From positions 124,001-188,000 of the forward strand of contig JAQXDW010000067.1 in the NCBI GenBank assembly GCA_029251165.1: DNA of 64,000 bases, read 5' to 3'. The stretch comes from Myxococcota bacterium (GTDB lineage Bacteria; Myxococcota_A; UBA796). Positions 8,736 through 18,047 of this stretch are shown in pieces (the stretch's first letter is position 1; each line of letters begins with the position of its first letter). The position numbers were made by a program, and so were the translations under genes. Below the pieces are notes generated by a model, which made no database searches, was not told where the DNA came from, and saw nothing but the letters and a program-made list of their open reading frames with translations.

Positions 8736-9366
8736 GCAGACCTGAAAGATGAATGAGACGGCGGAGCCTAAGGCTCCGCTCACCAGAGGAGGATGCCAAG
8801 ATCAAACTTTACCTTAGACTGGGCCTAAGGGGACGCAGTTCAGTCTCTAAGGATGCCGTCAGCGTAGCCCGTTGTTCAGCCCGGCGGTGCTCTCCGGGCC
8901 ACACCAGACGGCTATGAACCATGACCAGGGGGCCGACGGGAGCACGGTTGGATTCAGTGCTCATACAGGCCCCACCCGAAGGGTGGCTAAACAAATCATC
9001 GCTGACCGACACAGACCGTCCTAAACCAATGCTTAAGATGTACCTGTCATGCACCAAATCCAGCTCGTGACCAATAGGGCGTCATTTTAGGATTTCCCAC
9101 AGGCCGCGCTGCCCACCGCACGTCTCTACAGCATGGGGGAGTAGCGCCCGCTCACCGTACTCGAGGGCGCGGCTGTGGAAGCACGTGCTCACCGCGACAG
9201 TTGCTACACAGGGGAGTCACCCTGACATTGAGATCGTCTTTCTTGACCAATGCTGTCATCGCTGGCTGGCGACACACCAACAAAACAAAAATACTAAGTA
9301 AACTCTCGAGCAACAGCCTGAAGTCGGAATGGAATTTGCGTAGACCGGCTGCAGGAGGAACACCCA
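8736..9366. other. Gene-free divergent promoter region
   Basis: 631 bases between the membrane kinase and the META lipoprotein, transcribed away from each other. Open frames here have implausible translations. The kinase-proximal part carries the CTAAGG repeats (8761-8852). The lipoprotein-proximal part (9270-9350) is AT-rich and probably its promoter, ending in an AGGAGGAA ribosome binding site seven bases before the ATG. Confidence 0.55.
8761..8852. promoter_or_regulatory. Cluster of CTAAGG/CCTTAG motifs upstream of the membrane kinase
   Basis: GCGGAGCC-taa-GGCTCCGC is a perfect 8-base inverted repeat at 8761-8779 and contains CCTAAGG (8767-8773). CCTTAG at 8812-8817 and CTAAGG at 8825-8830 form a second inverted repeat with a 7-base gap, and another CTAAGG lies at 8847-8852. 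Four copies of one hexamer within 90 bases, two in palindromic arrangement, look like binding sites for a dimeric regulator, possibly the kinase's own partner. Confidence 0.4.
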
Positions 9367-10149
9367 ATGAACGACACACCCCGACTGATGATGGCGCTGA
9401 CTGGACTGATGCTGACGACAGGCTGTCCGCCCAAAGACTTCGATGTCAATGCAGAGCTGACGGGCCTGTCTTATGTGCTGGAGTCCGCTGAGGGCTACAC
9501 GCTTGTAGAGGGAAGCAACTTCGCCCTCTCCTTTTCAGAGTCCGCAAAGGGCGAGACCTACTTCAGCGCCTACGCAGGATGCAACAGCATCGATGGCATC
9601 TACTACATCGATGACGGAGTCATGAATGTCGACATGATGATCATCACAGAGATTTGGTGCTCGGATGAGCTGAGCACCCAGGAAGACTGGCTGCTGGACT
9701 TCTTTCGCAGCGCTCCGCTGGTGAATCAGTCTGGCGATTGGATGTTCCTGGAGAACGAATCCGCCATGCTGACCTTCTTGGACAGAGCGGTCGCCACACC
9801 GGACCTGTCCCTCACCGAGGCGACCTGGACCATCGACACGATCATCGAAGGCAAGGGAATGTCCACCACGAACCTCGAGGCGTACCCTGTGATGTGGTTC
9901 TCAGATGATGGCACCTTTGGCTTCTCGTCTGTGTGCACAGCGCTCGAGGGGGAGTACACGACCAGCGGAGCGGTGCTCTCGCTGAGCAATGTCCTGCTCA
10001 CGATCATCGAGTGCGACGATGCGATGGCATCCAGCTTCGACACCCCAATCATTGAGCTCATCGATGATGGAGAGTTCTCTTACAGCATCGACGCCAGCCG
10101 GCTCACCATCGAGCAGGACTCGTACGGCATCTCAGGCACCGGCGAGTAA
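9367..10149 (+). CDS. Lipoprotein with two tandem META domains (HslJ-like)
   Basis: 260 residues, strong AGGAGGAA ribosome binding site. The signal sequence ends in LTTGC (lipobox cysteine at 20). The first repeat has the META signature GCNSIDGIY, then ITEIWC and EDWLLDFF; the second, from about residue 140, has the same order in weaker form (WTIDTIIEG, SSVCTALEGEY, TIIECDDAM, FDTPIIELI). META domains occur in HslJ, a heat-inducible lipoprotein linked to novobiocin resistance, and in other surface proteins; function is otherwise unclear. The strongly acidic composition matches other exported proteins of this genome. Convergent with the beta-helix gene. Confidence 0.82.
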   Translation: MNDTPRLMMALTGLMLTTGCPPKDFDVNAELTGLSYVLESAEGYTLVEGSNFALSFSESAKGETYFSAYAGCNSIDGIYYIDDGVMNVDMMIITEIWCSDELSTQEDWLLDFFRSAPLVNQSGDWMFLENESAMLTFLDRAVATPDLSLTEATWTIDTIIEGKGMSTTNLEAYPVMWFSDDGTFGFSSVCTALEGEYTTSGAVLSLSNVLLTIIECDDAMASSFDTPIIELIDDGEFSYSIDASRLTIEQDSYGISGTGE

Positions 10150-10202
10150 GCTCGGGGAGCGCCTGCGCTCGGCCAGGACATCGCAGGAGCCGTCGACCCT
10201 GC

Positions 10203-11486
10203 TCAGTTGCAGCCAGACTGCACGTAACCATTGAGGATGTTGTTCGTAACCAAGAGGTCGACCAGGGCCTGATCTGACGAAGAAGCCGCGTCGGAGACCC
10301 AGCACCATCCATCGTCATCAACTCCTGACACCTCGTTGCCTTGGACCGAGTGGGTGATCTGATTCGCAGTGTTCTTGAAGTAGAAGATGCTGCTCTTCTT
10401 GGGGTCATCATAGATGATGCCTTCGAAGATGTTCCCACGGACAACGGCGCGCGCTGTATCGGCAAAGTCGATCACCGAGCGGGAGTGGGTTGGAACACAC
10501 TCATCGTCAGGATCGGTGAAGGTAGCGGGCTCGCAGGTCTCACCGTCACTGGCCGTGACAAAGCCGGCCTGGAGGTCGATGCGAGCGAACCGGTTGTCCT
10601 CAATGGTGATGTCCTCGCCCTTGTCCAGCGAGATGGCCACCCCCGGCATCCCACGGGCATCCGCGTTGCAGAGGTCGAAGATGTTCCCCTTGATCTCCAC
10701 GTCAGAGACGGCGATGGCCTCTCCCTGGCTCACCTGTAGGCAGCTGGCGCCGGCCCCATGGAGGACGGAGTCCTGGAGGAGAACATCGGTGACGGAGTGC
10801 GTGGACAGGTAGGGCTCGATGTCAAAATTCGCCGTCGCGGCATCCGCGAGCGTGCTGTCCGTGAACACGCAGTGAGTACAATTGATGATGGTCAGGTTGT
10901 TGCGGCCCGCCCCTTCTGCGTAGAGGTCGCTGACGAACACATCGCTCATCACGTAGGGATCTCGACTCGAGTAGTCGAAGTCGAAGTAGATGCTGTCGTG
11001 CCACGCATCGATGCTGGTCACCCCATACAGGCTGAGGCCGTCGGCTCCGTAGAACATCAGGTTGCTCCCAGTACCCGAGATCAGGTCCCTGTCTTCCCCA
11101 GAGAAATCCTCTCGCAGCAGCGCGTTGCCGTCGAAGTGCAGGTCCACCATCTCAACATTCGTTGACGAATACAGCTTCATCAGCGCCGTGCCAGGTGTCA
11201 TTTCAGGAAGAGCACGCAGCGTAGCCCCCTCGCCCTGGATGACGACATTGTCCAGGCCGCGCAGCTCGACGTGGCTGAGCAGCGCACAGGTGGCCCGATA
11301 TGGGAAGATCAGACGCCCCCCGAACGGCACCGCAGCGGCCGCAGCCTCGATCGCGGCGCTGTCGTCGGTCATGCCATCGCAAATCGCACCATAATTGACC
11401 ACGTTCACGCTCGACGAGGCGAGCGCTTGGGCAGTCGGAGTGAGCGCAAGGGTGAGGCTCATGAGCGTTAGGGAAAGACGAGACAT
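10203..11486 (-). CDS. Exported right-handed beta-helix (pectate-lyase-like) protein
   Basis: 427 residues from ATG 11486, chosen because it begins a clear signal peptide (hydrophobic core, cleavage near AQALA-SS); the longer frame upstream has no such feature. The mature N-terminus VNYGAICDGMTDDSAAIEAA matches the start of pectate_lyase_3 proteins, and the rest repeats short beta-helix rungs with Asn/Asp turns (for example VEIKGNIFDLCNAD, ITIEDNRFARID, AVVRGNIFEGI). Such proteins bind or cleave polysaccharides; no catalytic residues can be named. Cysteines suggest a secreted protein. Convergent with the META lipoprotein at a distance of 53 bases. Confidence 0.85.
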   Translation of the reverse strand: MSRLSLTLMSLTLALTPTAQALASSSVNVVNYGAICDGMTDDSAAIEAAAAAVPFGGRLIFPYRATCALLSHVELRGLDNVVIQGEGATLRALPEMTPGTALMKLYSSTNVEMVDLHFDGNALLREDFSGEDRDLISGTGSNLMFYGADGLSLYGVTSIDAWHDSIYFDFDYSSRDPYVMSDVFVSDLYAEGAGRNNLTIINCTHCVFTDSTLADAATANFDIEPYLSTHSVTDVLLQDSVLHGAGASCLQVSQGEAIAVSDVEIKGNIFDLCNADARGMPGVAISLDKGEDITIEDNRFARIDLQAGFVTASDGETCEPATFTDPDDECVPTHSRSVIDFADTARAVVRGNIFEGIIYDDPKKSSIFYFKNTANQITHSVQGNEVSGVDDDGWCWVSDAASSSDQALVDLLVTNNILNGYVQSGCN

Positions 11487-12167
11487 CGCGGACTCCGGGG
11501 GGAATGGCTTGGACCAAGGTGCAGCATGCTGACGATCTGCATGTAGCGGTCCCACCCCTCCTCAAATGACGCAATCCAGCCTCAGCTTCTGCGCCAGTGA
11601 CGCCAGCCGCGCCCTGGCCACGGGTTTAGCCGTCGCTCATGCCGACACCGTCCCCCTCCACAGCCCCCATCACAACGCGCAGGCAGAGGCCGACCCCGTT
11701 CAGCAGCCCAGAGCGTCCAGCCTCCAAGAGGCTGCCTCGAAGCGTGCTCAAGCCCAGGCGGGAGCACACACCACGAAGCAGCACGCGCTGTCGGTGGACG
11801 AGCCCGTGAGGCACCGAGACGGGAGCCACCCCAGAGAGGGGCGCTGGCCAGCACCCCTGCGGGTATCGATGGCTGCGCCTGCTGAAAGCGTGTCGCTGAG
11901 CGGCCTCCGGATGCTGTTGGCGTTCCTCACAACGTCGGCGTCGGGTTCTGCGTCGTTCACATCGAAGCCGATACCCGCACCCTTCTCGCTCGCCACCGGC
12001 ACTCTATACTCATCCTGCGTGCTTGAGCATGCCCGCGCGCCAACCCCAGCGGTCCTCAGGAGAAGGCCGACGGGTGCCGACCTGCAAGCCGAACACAACA
12101 AGCAGTACGCGGCGGTAGCTGCCGTTCATGGCGGTACAGGCTTTGAGCCCGAGGCCCGCTGCGACTC
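11487..12167. other. 681-base stretch without an intact gene
   Basis: A 201-codon plus-strand frame (11566-12171) spans most of it but has no signal, motif or plausible composition. On the minus strand two shorter frames read more like protein (11748-12101, with an acidic DVNDAEPDADVV stretch, and 11626-11829, hydrophobic), in different phases. This could be the remains of a frameshifted exported protein gene, or chance. I can support no gene. Confidence 0.4.
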
Positions 12168-13421
12168 TTAGAAGCTCACCAGCGTGAAGAAGAAGCACAT
12201 CTCTTCGTTCGTGCGCTCACCGTACCCAGTCGTCTCCGGATCCCATGACAGCTCATCGTTGCTGCTGGAGTTGTTCCACGTGCACTCAAAGTCAATCTCA
12301 GCACCCTGCTCGAACGTGAGCGGCTGGCTGAACTGGTAGGTCATCTGGTTGTTGAAGTCGTAGTCTCCTTCAACCAGGCAGGTCTCCGTGCCGTCGGTGT
12401 GCCTGATGGATGCCTTGAACTCGCTGCCGAGGACGTGCATGTGCGGGAACATGCCGTATACATCGAGATCGAGGTAGCTGTTGGTGAATGAGCCGCCGTC
12501 GGTGTAGCTCTCTTCATCCGCCGGAATGGAGAAGTCAAAGATCCCCATCGGCGCCATGTAGACGTTTTTCTCGACGCTGTCTGTGGTGTGGAAGGCATAC
12601 CCAGACTGATCAGAGAGGCCGAGGTTTTCAGGGCTGGAGTAGTAGTGCATCTGCATGACCAGCACATCGTCGGCGGTCAGGCGCATGCCCGCTCCCTCCG
12701 GGAAGTGAATCGGCAGCATGCCTGGTGCCCAGGCCGCGATCATGCCGTCGAGCTGCTCGGTGCCGATGCCATCGATGCAGTCGTAGCCGCCGGGGTCCAG
12801 ATCACCCTCGCTGAGCGCGCTGCGGGGCATCGAGAACAGGACCTCGTGGTGGACGATGCTGGCCTGATCGATGATCGGCGCCATCGCAGTGAGGTAGACG
12901 GTCTCTTCCAGCTTCGGATCGAGCACAAAGCAGCGGTACTCGTTGCCCGGGTTCTCGTCGTCCTTGTAGACCGGGGTGTAGGCCGCGGGCAGGAAGAGGG
13001 TGATGTCAGGATCGATCAGGTTGGTCTCGACCGGCTCCGTGGTCACGGCGTCGGCTTCGTCTCCCAGGGGTGAGCCGCCCGCCGTCCAGTCCGCGATGAT
13101 GTCGCGGTCCTCTGGATCGAGAAAGAGCTGCTCGGAGCCCGTGTAGTCCTGGCAGGCAGGATCCGATGCCGGCGGCGGCATGCGGCCCTCGTCGATGGCG
13201 ACGAGCATGGTGTCCGCAAAGCTAATCACAAGCTCTGGATCAGTGAAGTCGCCGAGCCCCAGGCCGCCGTCCTGGTGACAGCGAACACAGTTCTGCTCCA
13301 GGATGGGCTTGATGTCTGTGTAGTACGTGTACGGGGTGGCAGCGCTTGTATCGGTCGTGTCGACAGTGTCCGAGCTGCCGACCTTGTCAGCATCACAAGC
13401 GAGAATCATCATCCAGAGCAT
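12168..13421 (-). CDS. Lipoprotein: cytochrome c domain fused to PHM-like copper type II monooxygenase
   Basis: 417 residues from ATG 13421, five bases after GGGAGG. Signal ends in ILAC (C9), then a Thr/Asp linker. Residues ~30-115 are a c-type heme domain with CVRCH (C45, C48, H49) and a likely axial Met in GRMPPP (M81). The remainder resembles peptidylglycine alpha-hydroxylating/dopamine beta-monooxygenases: VHHE (H191, H192) and MQMHYYS (H259) fit the CuH/CuA ligands, PHMHVLG (H327, H329) and EEMCF (M408) fit CuM/CuB. All six expected copper ligands are therefore present in order. The natural electron route could be heme to copper instead of ascorbate. Substrate unknown. Transcribed alone. 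Confidence 0.85.
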   Translation of the reverse strand: MLWMMILACDADKVGSSDTVDTTDTSAATPYTYYTDIKPILEQNCVRCHQDGGLGLGDFTDPELVISFADTMLVAIDEGRMPPPASDPACQDYTGSEQLFLDPEDRDIIADWTAGGSPLGDEADAVTTEPVETNLIDPDITLFLPAAYTPVYKDDENPGNEYRCFVLDPKLEETVYLTAMAPIIDQASIVHHEVLFSMPRSALSEGDLDPGGYDCIDGIGTEQLDGMIAAWAPGMLPIHFPEGAGMRLTADDVLVMQMHYYSSPENLGLSDQSGYAFHTTDSVEKNVYMAPMGIFDFSIPADEESYTDGGSFTNSYLDLDVYGMFPHMHVLGSEFKASIRHTDGTETCLVEGDYDFNNQMTYQFSQPLTFEQGAEIDFECTWNNSSSNDELSWDPETTGYGERTNEEMCFFFTLVSF

Positions 13422-13495
13422 CACAGCCTCCCAGTGCAGCTACACTCATACACACCTAAGCCTGAGACTGACTGTAGGAAAATCGTGAGGACTGA

Positions 13496-13894
13496 ATGGG
13501 CCGAAAAAAGCAGAAGACTTCCGCAGCACCTGAGCCACAAGCGACGACCTCAATGGGCGCCTTGTTGGGCGGCATGGGCTTCACTGCGTCTACCGCTCCG
13601 GCTCCAGAGGCCACGGCAGAGACATCCACTCCCTCCGCTGCCGACCCGCTGGACATGACGGGATGCGCGAACCTCAAGCTGCACGTCGAGAAGAAGGGTC
13701 GTCGTGGAAAGTCCGTCGGCATCCTCCAGGGCGTCCCTGCTGCGAAGTCTGCCGCAGTGGCGAAGGCCCTGCGCAAAGAGCTGGGCTGTGGGGTCTCGGA
13801 CAAGGACAGCGTGATCACCATCCAGGGCGGTCAGACCGACCGGGTGCGGGCCTGGCTGCTGAGCCACGGCGCGAAGCGGGTCAAGGGGATCTGA
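13496..13894 (+). CDS. SUI1/YciH-family translation initiation factor-like protein
   Basis: 132 residues. The N-terminal ~60 residues are Ala/Thr/Pro-rich and probably unstructured; the C-terminal half is an eIF1/SUI1 domain with KKGRRGKSVGILQG, a helix ending in LRKELGCG, and the closing IQGGQTDRVRAWL and HGAKRVKGI segments. Bacterial YciH proteins act on initiation fidelity at the 30S subunit. A GAGGA precedes the ATG. It ends three bases from the convergent CotH gene stop. Confidence 0.92.
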   Translation: MGRKKQKTSAAPEPQATTSMGALLGGMGFTASTAPAPEATAETSTPSAADPLDMTGCANLKLHVEKKGRRGKSVGILQGVPAAKSAAVAKALRKELGCGVSDKDSVITIQGGQTDRVRAWLLSHGAKRVKGI

Positions 13895-13896
13895 GG

Positions 13897-15600
13897 CTAC
13901 TGGCAGGTGCGGGGGTCGGGAGCATCCTCGATGCAGGCTACGATCCAGCCGTGACGGATGGCGAACCATGTCTTGAGCGCAGCGATCTCCCCGTCGAATT
14001 CAGCAGCCCCCCACTGAGCGGCGTTTCGCTCGCCGGCCGCGCCGATGGTCGCGACCATGTCGTCGATCTCGCCGTGGATGTTCTCCAGGGAGAGCGCGCC
14101 CTCCAGCAGCGACTCAAGCCGGGTGAAGTAGCGCTCATGAAAGTCTGGATCCCGGAACAATCCGCCATACCAGCCCCAGGTAAACGCCGCGGTGGTGTCG
14201 GAGGTGAGGCTGGTGGCATCCCACTCGTCAGGGGTGGTCGCGCGGCTGTCGTTTCCACCAGCGGTCCGATCGAGATCCCACATCGGCCCCGCGACGAGGA
14301 GCCCATCCCGATCCTTGTGCATGTAGCCGGACAGCCGAAAGGCGTCGGGGTTCTTGAACAGGATGTTGAGGATGTGGTGATCGATGAAGGCATCGACGTC
14401 GATGAGCGCGCTGTAGTGGAGGCCGGTGTTCGGGCTGGTGAAGTCGCTGGCGGCCAGGGCGTACCCGATGTCGTCGATGAGGGCCTCGATGTAGTCCTGC
14501 TGCGCGCTGGTGCGCTCTGACTCCTCCGGATCGACCCAGACGAGCGGATAGCCGAAGCTGAATGCACCGCCTCCCTCACCGGACCAGAACCCAGACTCGT
14601 TGTCGCCAGCCCGGTCGCGCTTGATGACGTAGCCACCAGAGAGGGCCGGGAGCGTGTTGTCTTCTGGCGTCAGCGCAGCGATGTCGACGCGATCAGAGCC
14701 ACGCTCGATCTCTTCGGTCAGCCCATAGACGCCGGCGTAGTCGCTCAGCTTGACCGGGTCCCCACGATCGGCGACGAACACCTCGACAAATTCTGAGCGC
14801 GGGGCGTAGCGGCCGATGTTGTTGGAGAGCTGATAGCCCAGCGCGTTTCGAATCAGCGCGTCGTCGAAGTAGTACGGCGCATACATGACCCAGTCGCCTT
14901 CCTCCGGCATTCCCAGCAGGGCCTCGCGGCGGTCAGACTCTCCCGTTGCCTCCCAGAGTTCGAGGTCATAGCTTGGCTTTGAGGAGCCGTAAGATGACGA
15001 TCCTCGAAATTTGAGACGCGCGCGACCGGAGCTGGTCGGAGCATCCTGGAGCGTCGCCTGTCCGCCGCTCACCTCAAACAGATCCATTCCCATCGCCACC
15101 GGGTCATCATCGCCAGGAGCGGCACCATCGGTCCAGAAGATCATCACGGGGACCTCGGAGCTGAAGCCTGCGACCTCTGATGTGACGGACAAGTAGGAGC
15201 GGGTCTCGACGGCACTGGTCGCGGTGTCGCTGACAACCTGGGCATACAGCATCGCGGAGTCTTCGACGGTGACCGGTCCGGTGTACGCCTCCAGCGAGCA
15301 CAGCGCGTCGGGGTCGCCGAGACAGTAGCGGATGCTCCCCTTCCCTGTAGAGGTGCTCAGGGTGACGGTGGTCTGGGAGACAAAGGCGCCGCCATCCGGA
15401 GAGAAGACAGGCACAGCATCGGTGCTGGAGATGACCTCGACTCCGGTGTCCTCCGCAACGACAACCTCAGCGCCGGCGGTGTCCTGAGGCGGAGTGGTGT
15501 CGACTGCGCTGTCGACATCCTCTTGTGTGTCGACACCGATGATGGTGGCCGGAGCACAGGCAGCGAGGAGCACAGCGAGAATGGCAGACGGCAACTTCAT
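13897..15600 (-). CDS. CotH-kinase family lipoprotein
   Basis: 567 residues. Signal ends in LLAAC (C15), followed by an Asp/Thr/Val linker. Residues ~62-135 look like a chitobiase/beta-hexosaminidase C-terminal-type beta domain (PVFSPDGG...YTGPVTVEDSAMLYAQ). The CotH fold follows: KFRGSSS with KPSYDLEL at 197-215, then GGYVIKRDR (322-330) and MWDLDR (440-445), which fit the kinase-like Lys and metal-binding Asp positions. CotH proteins phosphorylate spore-coat proteins in Bacillus and are common as secreted proteins in myxobacteria; the target here is unknown. It carries its own promoter region (15601-15722) shared with the divergent PilZ gene. Confidence 0.88.
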   Translation of the reverse strand: MKLPSAILAVLLAACAPATIIGVDTQEDVDSAVDTTPPQDTAGAEVVVAEDTGVEVISSTDAVPVFSPDGGAFVSQTTVTLSTSTGKGSIRYCLGDPDALCSLEAYTGPVTVEDSAMLYAQVVSDTATSAVETRSYLSVTSEVAGFSSEVPVMIFWTDGAAPGDDDPVAMGMDLFEVSGGQATLQDAPTSSGRARLKFRGSSSYGSSKPSYDLELWEATGESDRREALLGMPEEGDWVMYAPYYFDDALIRNALGYQLSNNIGRYAPRSEFVEVFVADRGDPVKLSDYAGVYGLTEEIERGSDRVDIAALTPEDNTLPALSGGYVIKRDRAGDNESGFWSGEGGGAFSFGYPLVWVDPEESERTSAQQDYIEALIDDIGYALAASDFTSPNTGLHYSALIDVDAFIDHHILNILFKNPDAFRLSGYMHKDRDGLLVAGPMWDLDRTAGGNDSRATTPDEWDATSLTSDTTAAFTWGWYGGLFRDPDFHERYFTRLESLLEGALSLENIHGEIDDMVATIGAAGERNAAQWGAAEFDGEIAALKTWFAIRHGWIVACIEDAPDPRTCQ

Positions 15601-15722
15601 CGAATGAGTATATGGGACACACGCCCCCCTCCAACGCTGCCGACCTCTGGAAAATTCATGGCACGCGGGCTGTTGTCGTCTGAAGTCAAATCCGACCTCA
15701 GGCGGGAGCTCCTGGAGTCGAC

Positions 15723-16181
15723 ATGTATCACTGGAACAATGCCCGCGCCTCGCGCAGTCGCCCCCATCGCATCATCGCGGCGGACCGCTCCTGGGGGTCA
15801 TCGACGGCTCGGCGCGGTACCGATCGGGTCCCGTTTGACGGCCGAATCATCGTAAAATCCGGGAGCACTCAGCTCCACGGGATTGCCGGAAACATCTCTC
15901 CAGGCGGCGCGTTCGTTCGAACCGAGAAGCCACCGCCAGTGGGGATGGAGGTCACCCTCCTCGTCCGGCTCGATCGGCGAATGAGCCTGCACATCACCGG
16001 CATCGTCCGGTGGCATGAGCTGGACAGCCACCTGTACCCGATCGGCTTCGGTGTGCAGTTCATCAACATCGGCGATGGCTTCCGTGACTGGATCAACCGG
16101 CTGGTCGAGAGCACACGCGAGTTCGACCACGGCGAGGCGGCCGATGACTTTTTCTTCGAGCGAAGGACCGCTGGGGCCTGA
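15723..16181 (+). CDS. PilZ-domain protein
   Basis: 152 residues. After a basic N-terminal tail, residues ~30-135 form a PilZ domain with an Arg-rich RRGTDRVPFDG stretch, NISPGGAFV (the [D/N]xSxxG core) and VRWHELD...GFGVQF. PilZ domains bind cyclic di-GMP or act as adaptors; the first motif has RRGTDR rather than strict RxxxR, so binding is likely but not assured. GGAG lies five bases before the ATG. It ends 48 bases from the convergent MATE gene. Confidence 0.85.
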   Translation: MYHWNNARASRSRPHRIIAADRSWGSSTARRGTDRVPFDGRIIVKSGSTQLHGIAGNISPGGAFVRTEKPPPVGMEVTLLVRLDRRMSLHITGIVRWHELDSHLYPIGFGVQFINIGDGFRDWINRLVESTREFDHGEAADDFFFERRTAGA

Positions 16182-16229
16182 AGCTGCAGCCCCCTCCCCG
16201 GCGTGCGGTCCGTGCAGCGACGGCTTCGC

Positions 16230-18047
16230 TCAGGCCGCCTCCCAGCGCGCGGCGGCCGTGGTCAGGGCAGACTGGCAGGACACATCGAGTCCCAGCGCGG
16301 TGAGCCGCTCGGTGACGTGCGCGTCGACCCCGTGTAGGCGAATCGCATAGACGCTGTGCGCCAGCTGCAGCAGCCAGGCTGACTCCTCAAGCGAGCGGGT
16401 GTCGTGGAAGGCGTGGGTGTACCAGCCCGCGCTGTCGTGGAGGCGGTGGTGCTCGACGAGCCCCCGCCGGATGAGGGCCTCGCCCAGCTCCAGCGGCAAG
16501 GGAAGATCGAGGTGACCGGTGGCGTGGAGGTGGCCGAGCTGGCGGACACCGACAAAGAAGCCAACCGCGTCCCCGCGGATGTACTGCAGCGTCACCCCAT
16601 CGAGCGCGCCGACCGAGGCGATGAGCCCTCGCATCGGCTCGCGGAGGGTCTCGTCGGCTTTCTCCAGGAGGCTGGTGCAGTCTGCTGCGGGTGCTGAGAC
16701 CTCGACGGCACCGCTGGTGGTCGGGTCGAGGAAGGTGCGCATCCACCGCAGCCCAAGCAGGGCCGAGATCAGCGAGGCGGTCACCAGGCCCACGAAGATT
16801 CCGGGCAAGCCGAAGAGCTGTCCACCAAGCCACGCCAGCGGCACCGCGAGGACGATGGAGCGAATCACCGACAAGAGCGTCGCGCGGGGTGCGTGATCCA
16901 TCGCGTTGAATGCAGAGCTGACCATCATCATCACCGAGTACGCGGCGTAGCCGACGGGCACGATGCGCAGGTAGGTGACAATCTGCCGCTGGACATCCGG
17001 CGAGTCTGAGAACAGGGTCGCCAGCCAGGGCGCCGTCGGCAGCAGCAGCAGCAGCGCACCGATTCCCCAGAGGATCGAGAACCGAACCGCGACCTTGAAG
17101 CCCTCAGCGACCCGCGCCTCCAGGTGCGCCCCCCAGCACTGTCCGACGAACGGGCTCAGTCCGCTGCTCAGGGCGATCGGGGCGATGAGAACAAGCGCCT
17201 CGACCCGGGCACCGATGCCATACGCCGCCACCGCGCTGGCCCCATACGTCGCCACGATTGCGGTGAGCAGCGCGGTGGCGAGCGGACCGAGGACGTTGGT
17301 CACGGTCGCCGGGATGCCGACCGTGAGGATGGTGCGGGTCGAGGCCCAGAACATGGCCGGCGTGGGAATGTGGAGGTCGAGGGTGCCCAGCCGAACGGCA
17401 ACCACCCCGGCATACACGAAGGTCAAGGCACGAGACACAGCGGTCGCAAGGGCTGCCCCCTCCAGGCCCATCCCGTCGATGGGGCCAAGCCCAAAGATGA
17501 GGATCGGGTCGAGGATGCCGTTGAACACAGCGGAGAGGATCATCACGTTGCGCGGAGTCTTGGGATCTCCGTGCGCCCGGAGCACACCGTTGAGCATCAT
17601 CGGAACAACCAAGAACAAAGCGCCGAGGTACCATATCATCATATAGTCCGCGATCATCAGGCGAATCTCTGGTCCTGCACCAAGGGCAGAAAAGACGAGA
17701 TCCTGGGTCAGCAGCCCGAGCCCTGAGACCATCGCGACAATTGCCACCCCGAGGAGCAGGGAGTGGGTCGCGAGACGACGCGCCTGCGCCGCTTCCCCCG
17801 CCCCGACCACTCGAGCGATTGCCACTGAGGTGCCGATCATCAGCCCGAGGCTGACGTTGATGATCACCCCAATGACTGGGAAAGCAAAGCTCATCGCGGC
17901 CAGCTCATCGGTGCCGAGTTGGCCGGCCCAGTAGGTGTCGATGAGGTTGACCAGGATCATGAAGACGACGCCAACAGCCATCGGCGTGGACTGCTTACGA
18001 AGGACGGTGCGGACGTTGCCTTCAAGGAGGTTGATTGGTGCAGACAT
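16230..18047 (-). CDS. MATE-family efflux transporter with a C-terminal luciferase-like (DUF5519/PF17648-type) domain
   Basis: 605 residues; about 150 more than a normal MATE protein. Residues 1-445 have the twelve hydrophobic helices and typical features of the family (TYWAGQLGTDELAA near helix 1; NGVLRAHGDPKTP; FNGILDPILIFGLGP; MVSSAFNAMDHAPRATLL). After a short linker, residues ~455-600 form a soluble domain whose core (~505-560), GHLHATGHLDLPLP followed by ALIRRGLVEHH and LLQLAHSVYAIR, resembles the small domain called Luciferase/DUF5519. The ATG at 18047 is accepted. It lies 241 bases downstream of the sulfatase-fold gene on the same strand. Confidence 0.85.
   Translation of the reverse strand: MSAPINLLEGNVRTVLRKQSTPMAVGVVFMILVNLIDTYWAGQLGTDELAAMSFAFPVIGVIINVSLGLMIGTSVAIARVVGAGEAAQARRLATHSLLLGVAIVAMVSGLGLLTQDLVFSALGAGPEIRLMIADYMMIWYLGALFLVVPMMLNGVLRAHGDPKTPRNVMILSAVFNGILDPILIFGLGPIDGMGLEGAALATAVSRALTFVYAGVVAVRLGTLDLHIPTPAMFWASTRTILTVGIPATVTNVLGPLATALLTAIVATYGASAVAAYGIGARVEALVLIAPIALSSGLSPFVGQCWGAHLEARVAEGFKVAVRFSILWGIGALLLLLPTAPWLATLFSDSPDVQRQIVTYLRIVPVGYAAYSVMMMVSSAFNAMDHAPRATLLSVIRSIVLAVPLAWLGGQLFGLPGIFVGLVTASLISALLGLRWMRTFLDPTTSGAVEVSAPAADCTSLLEKADETLREPMRGLIASVGALDGVTLQYIRGDAVGFFVGVRQLGHLHATGHLDLPLPLELGEALIRRGLVEHHRLHDSAGWYTHAFHDTRSLEESAWLLQLAHSVYAIRLHGVDAHVTERLTALGLDVSCQSALTTAAARWEAA

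Noticed and set aside
11566..12171. 201-codon plus-strand open frame
   Set aside because: Composition is implausible and there is no signal, motif or ribosome binding site.
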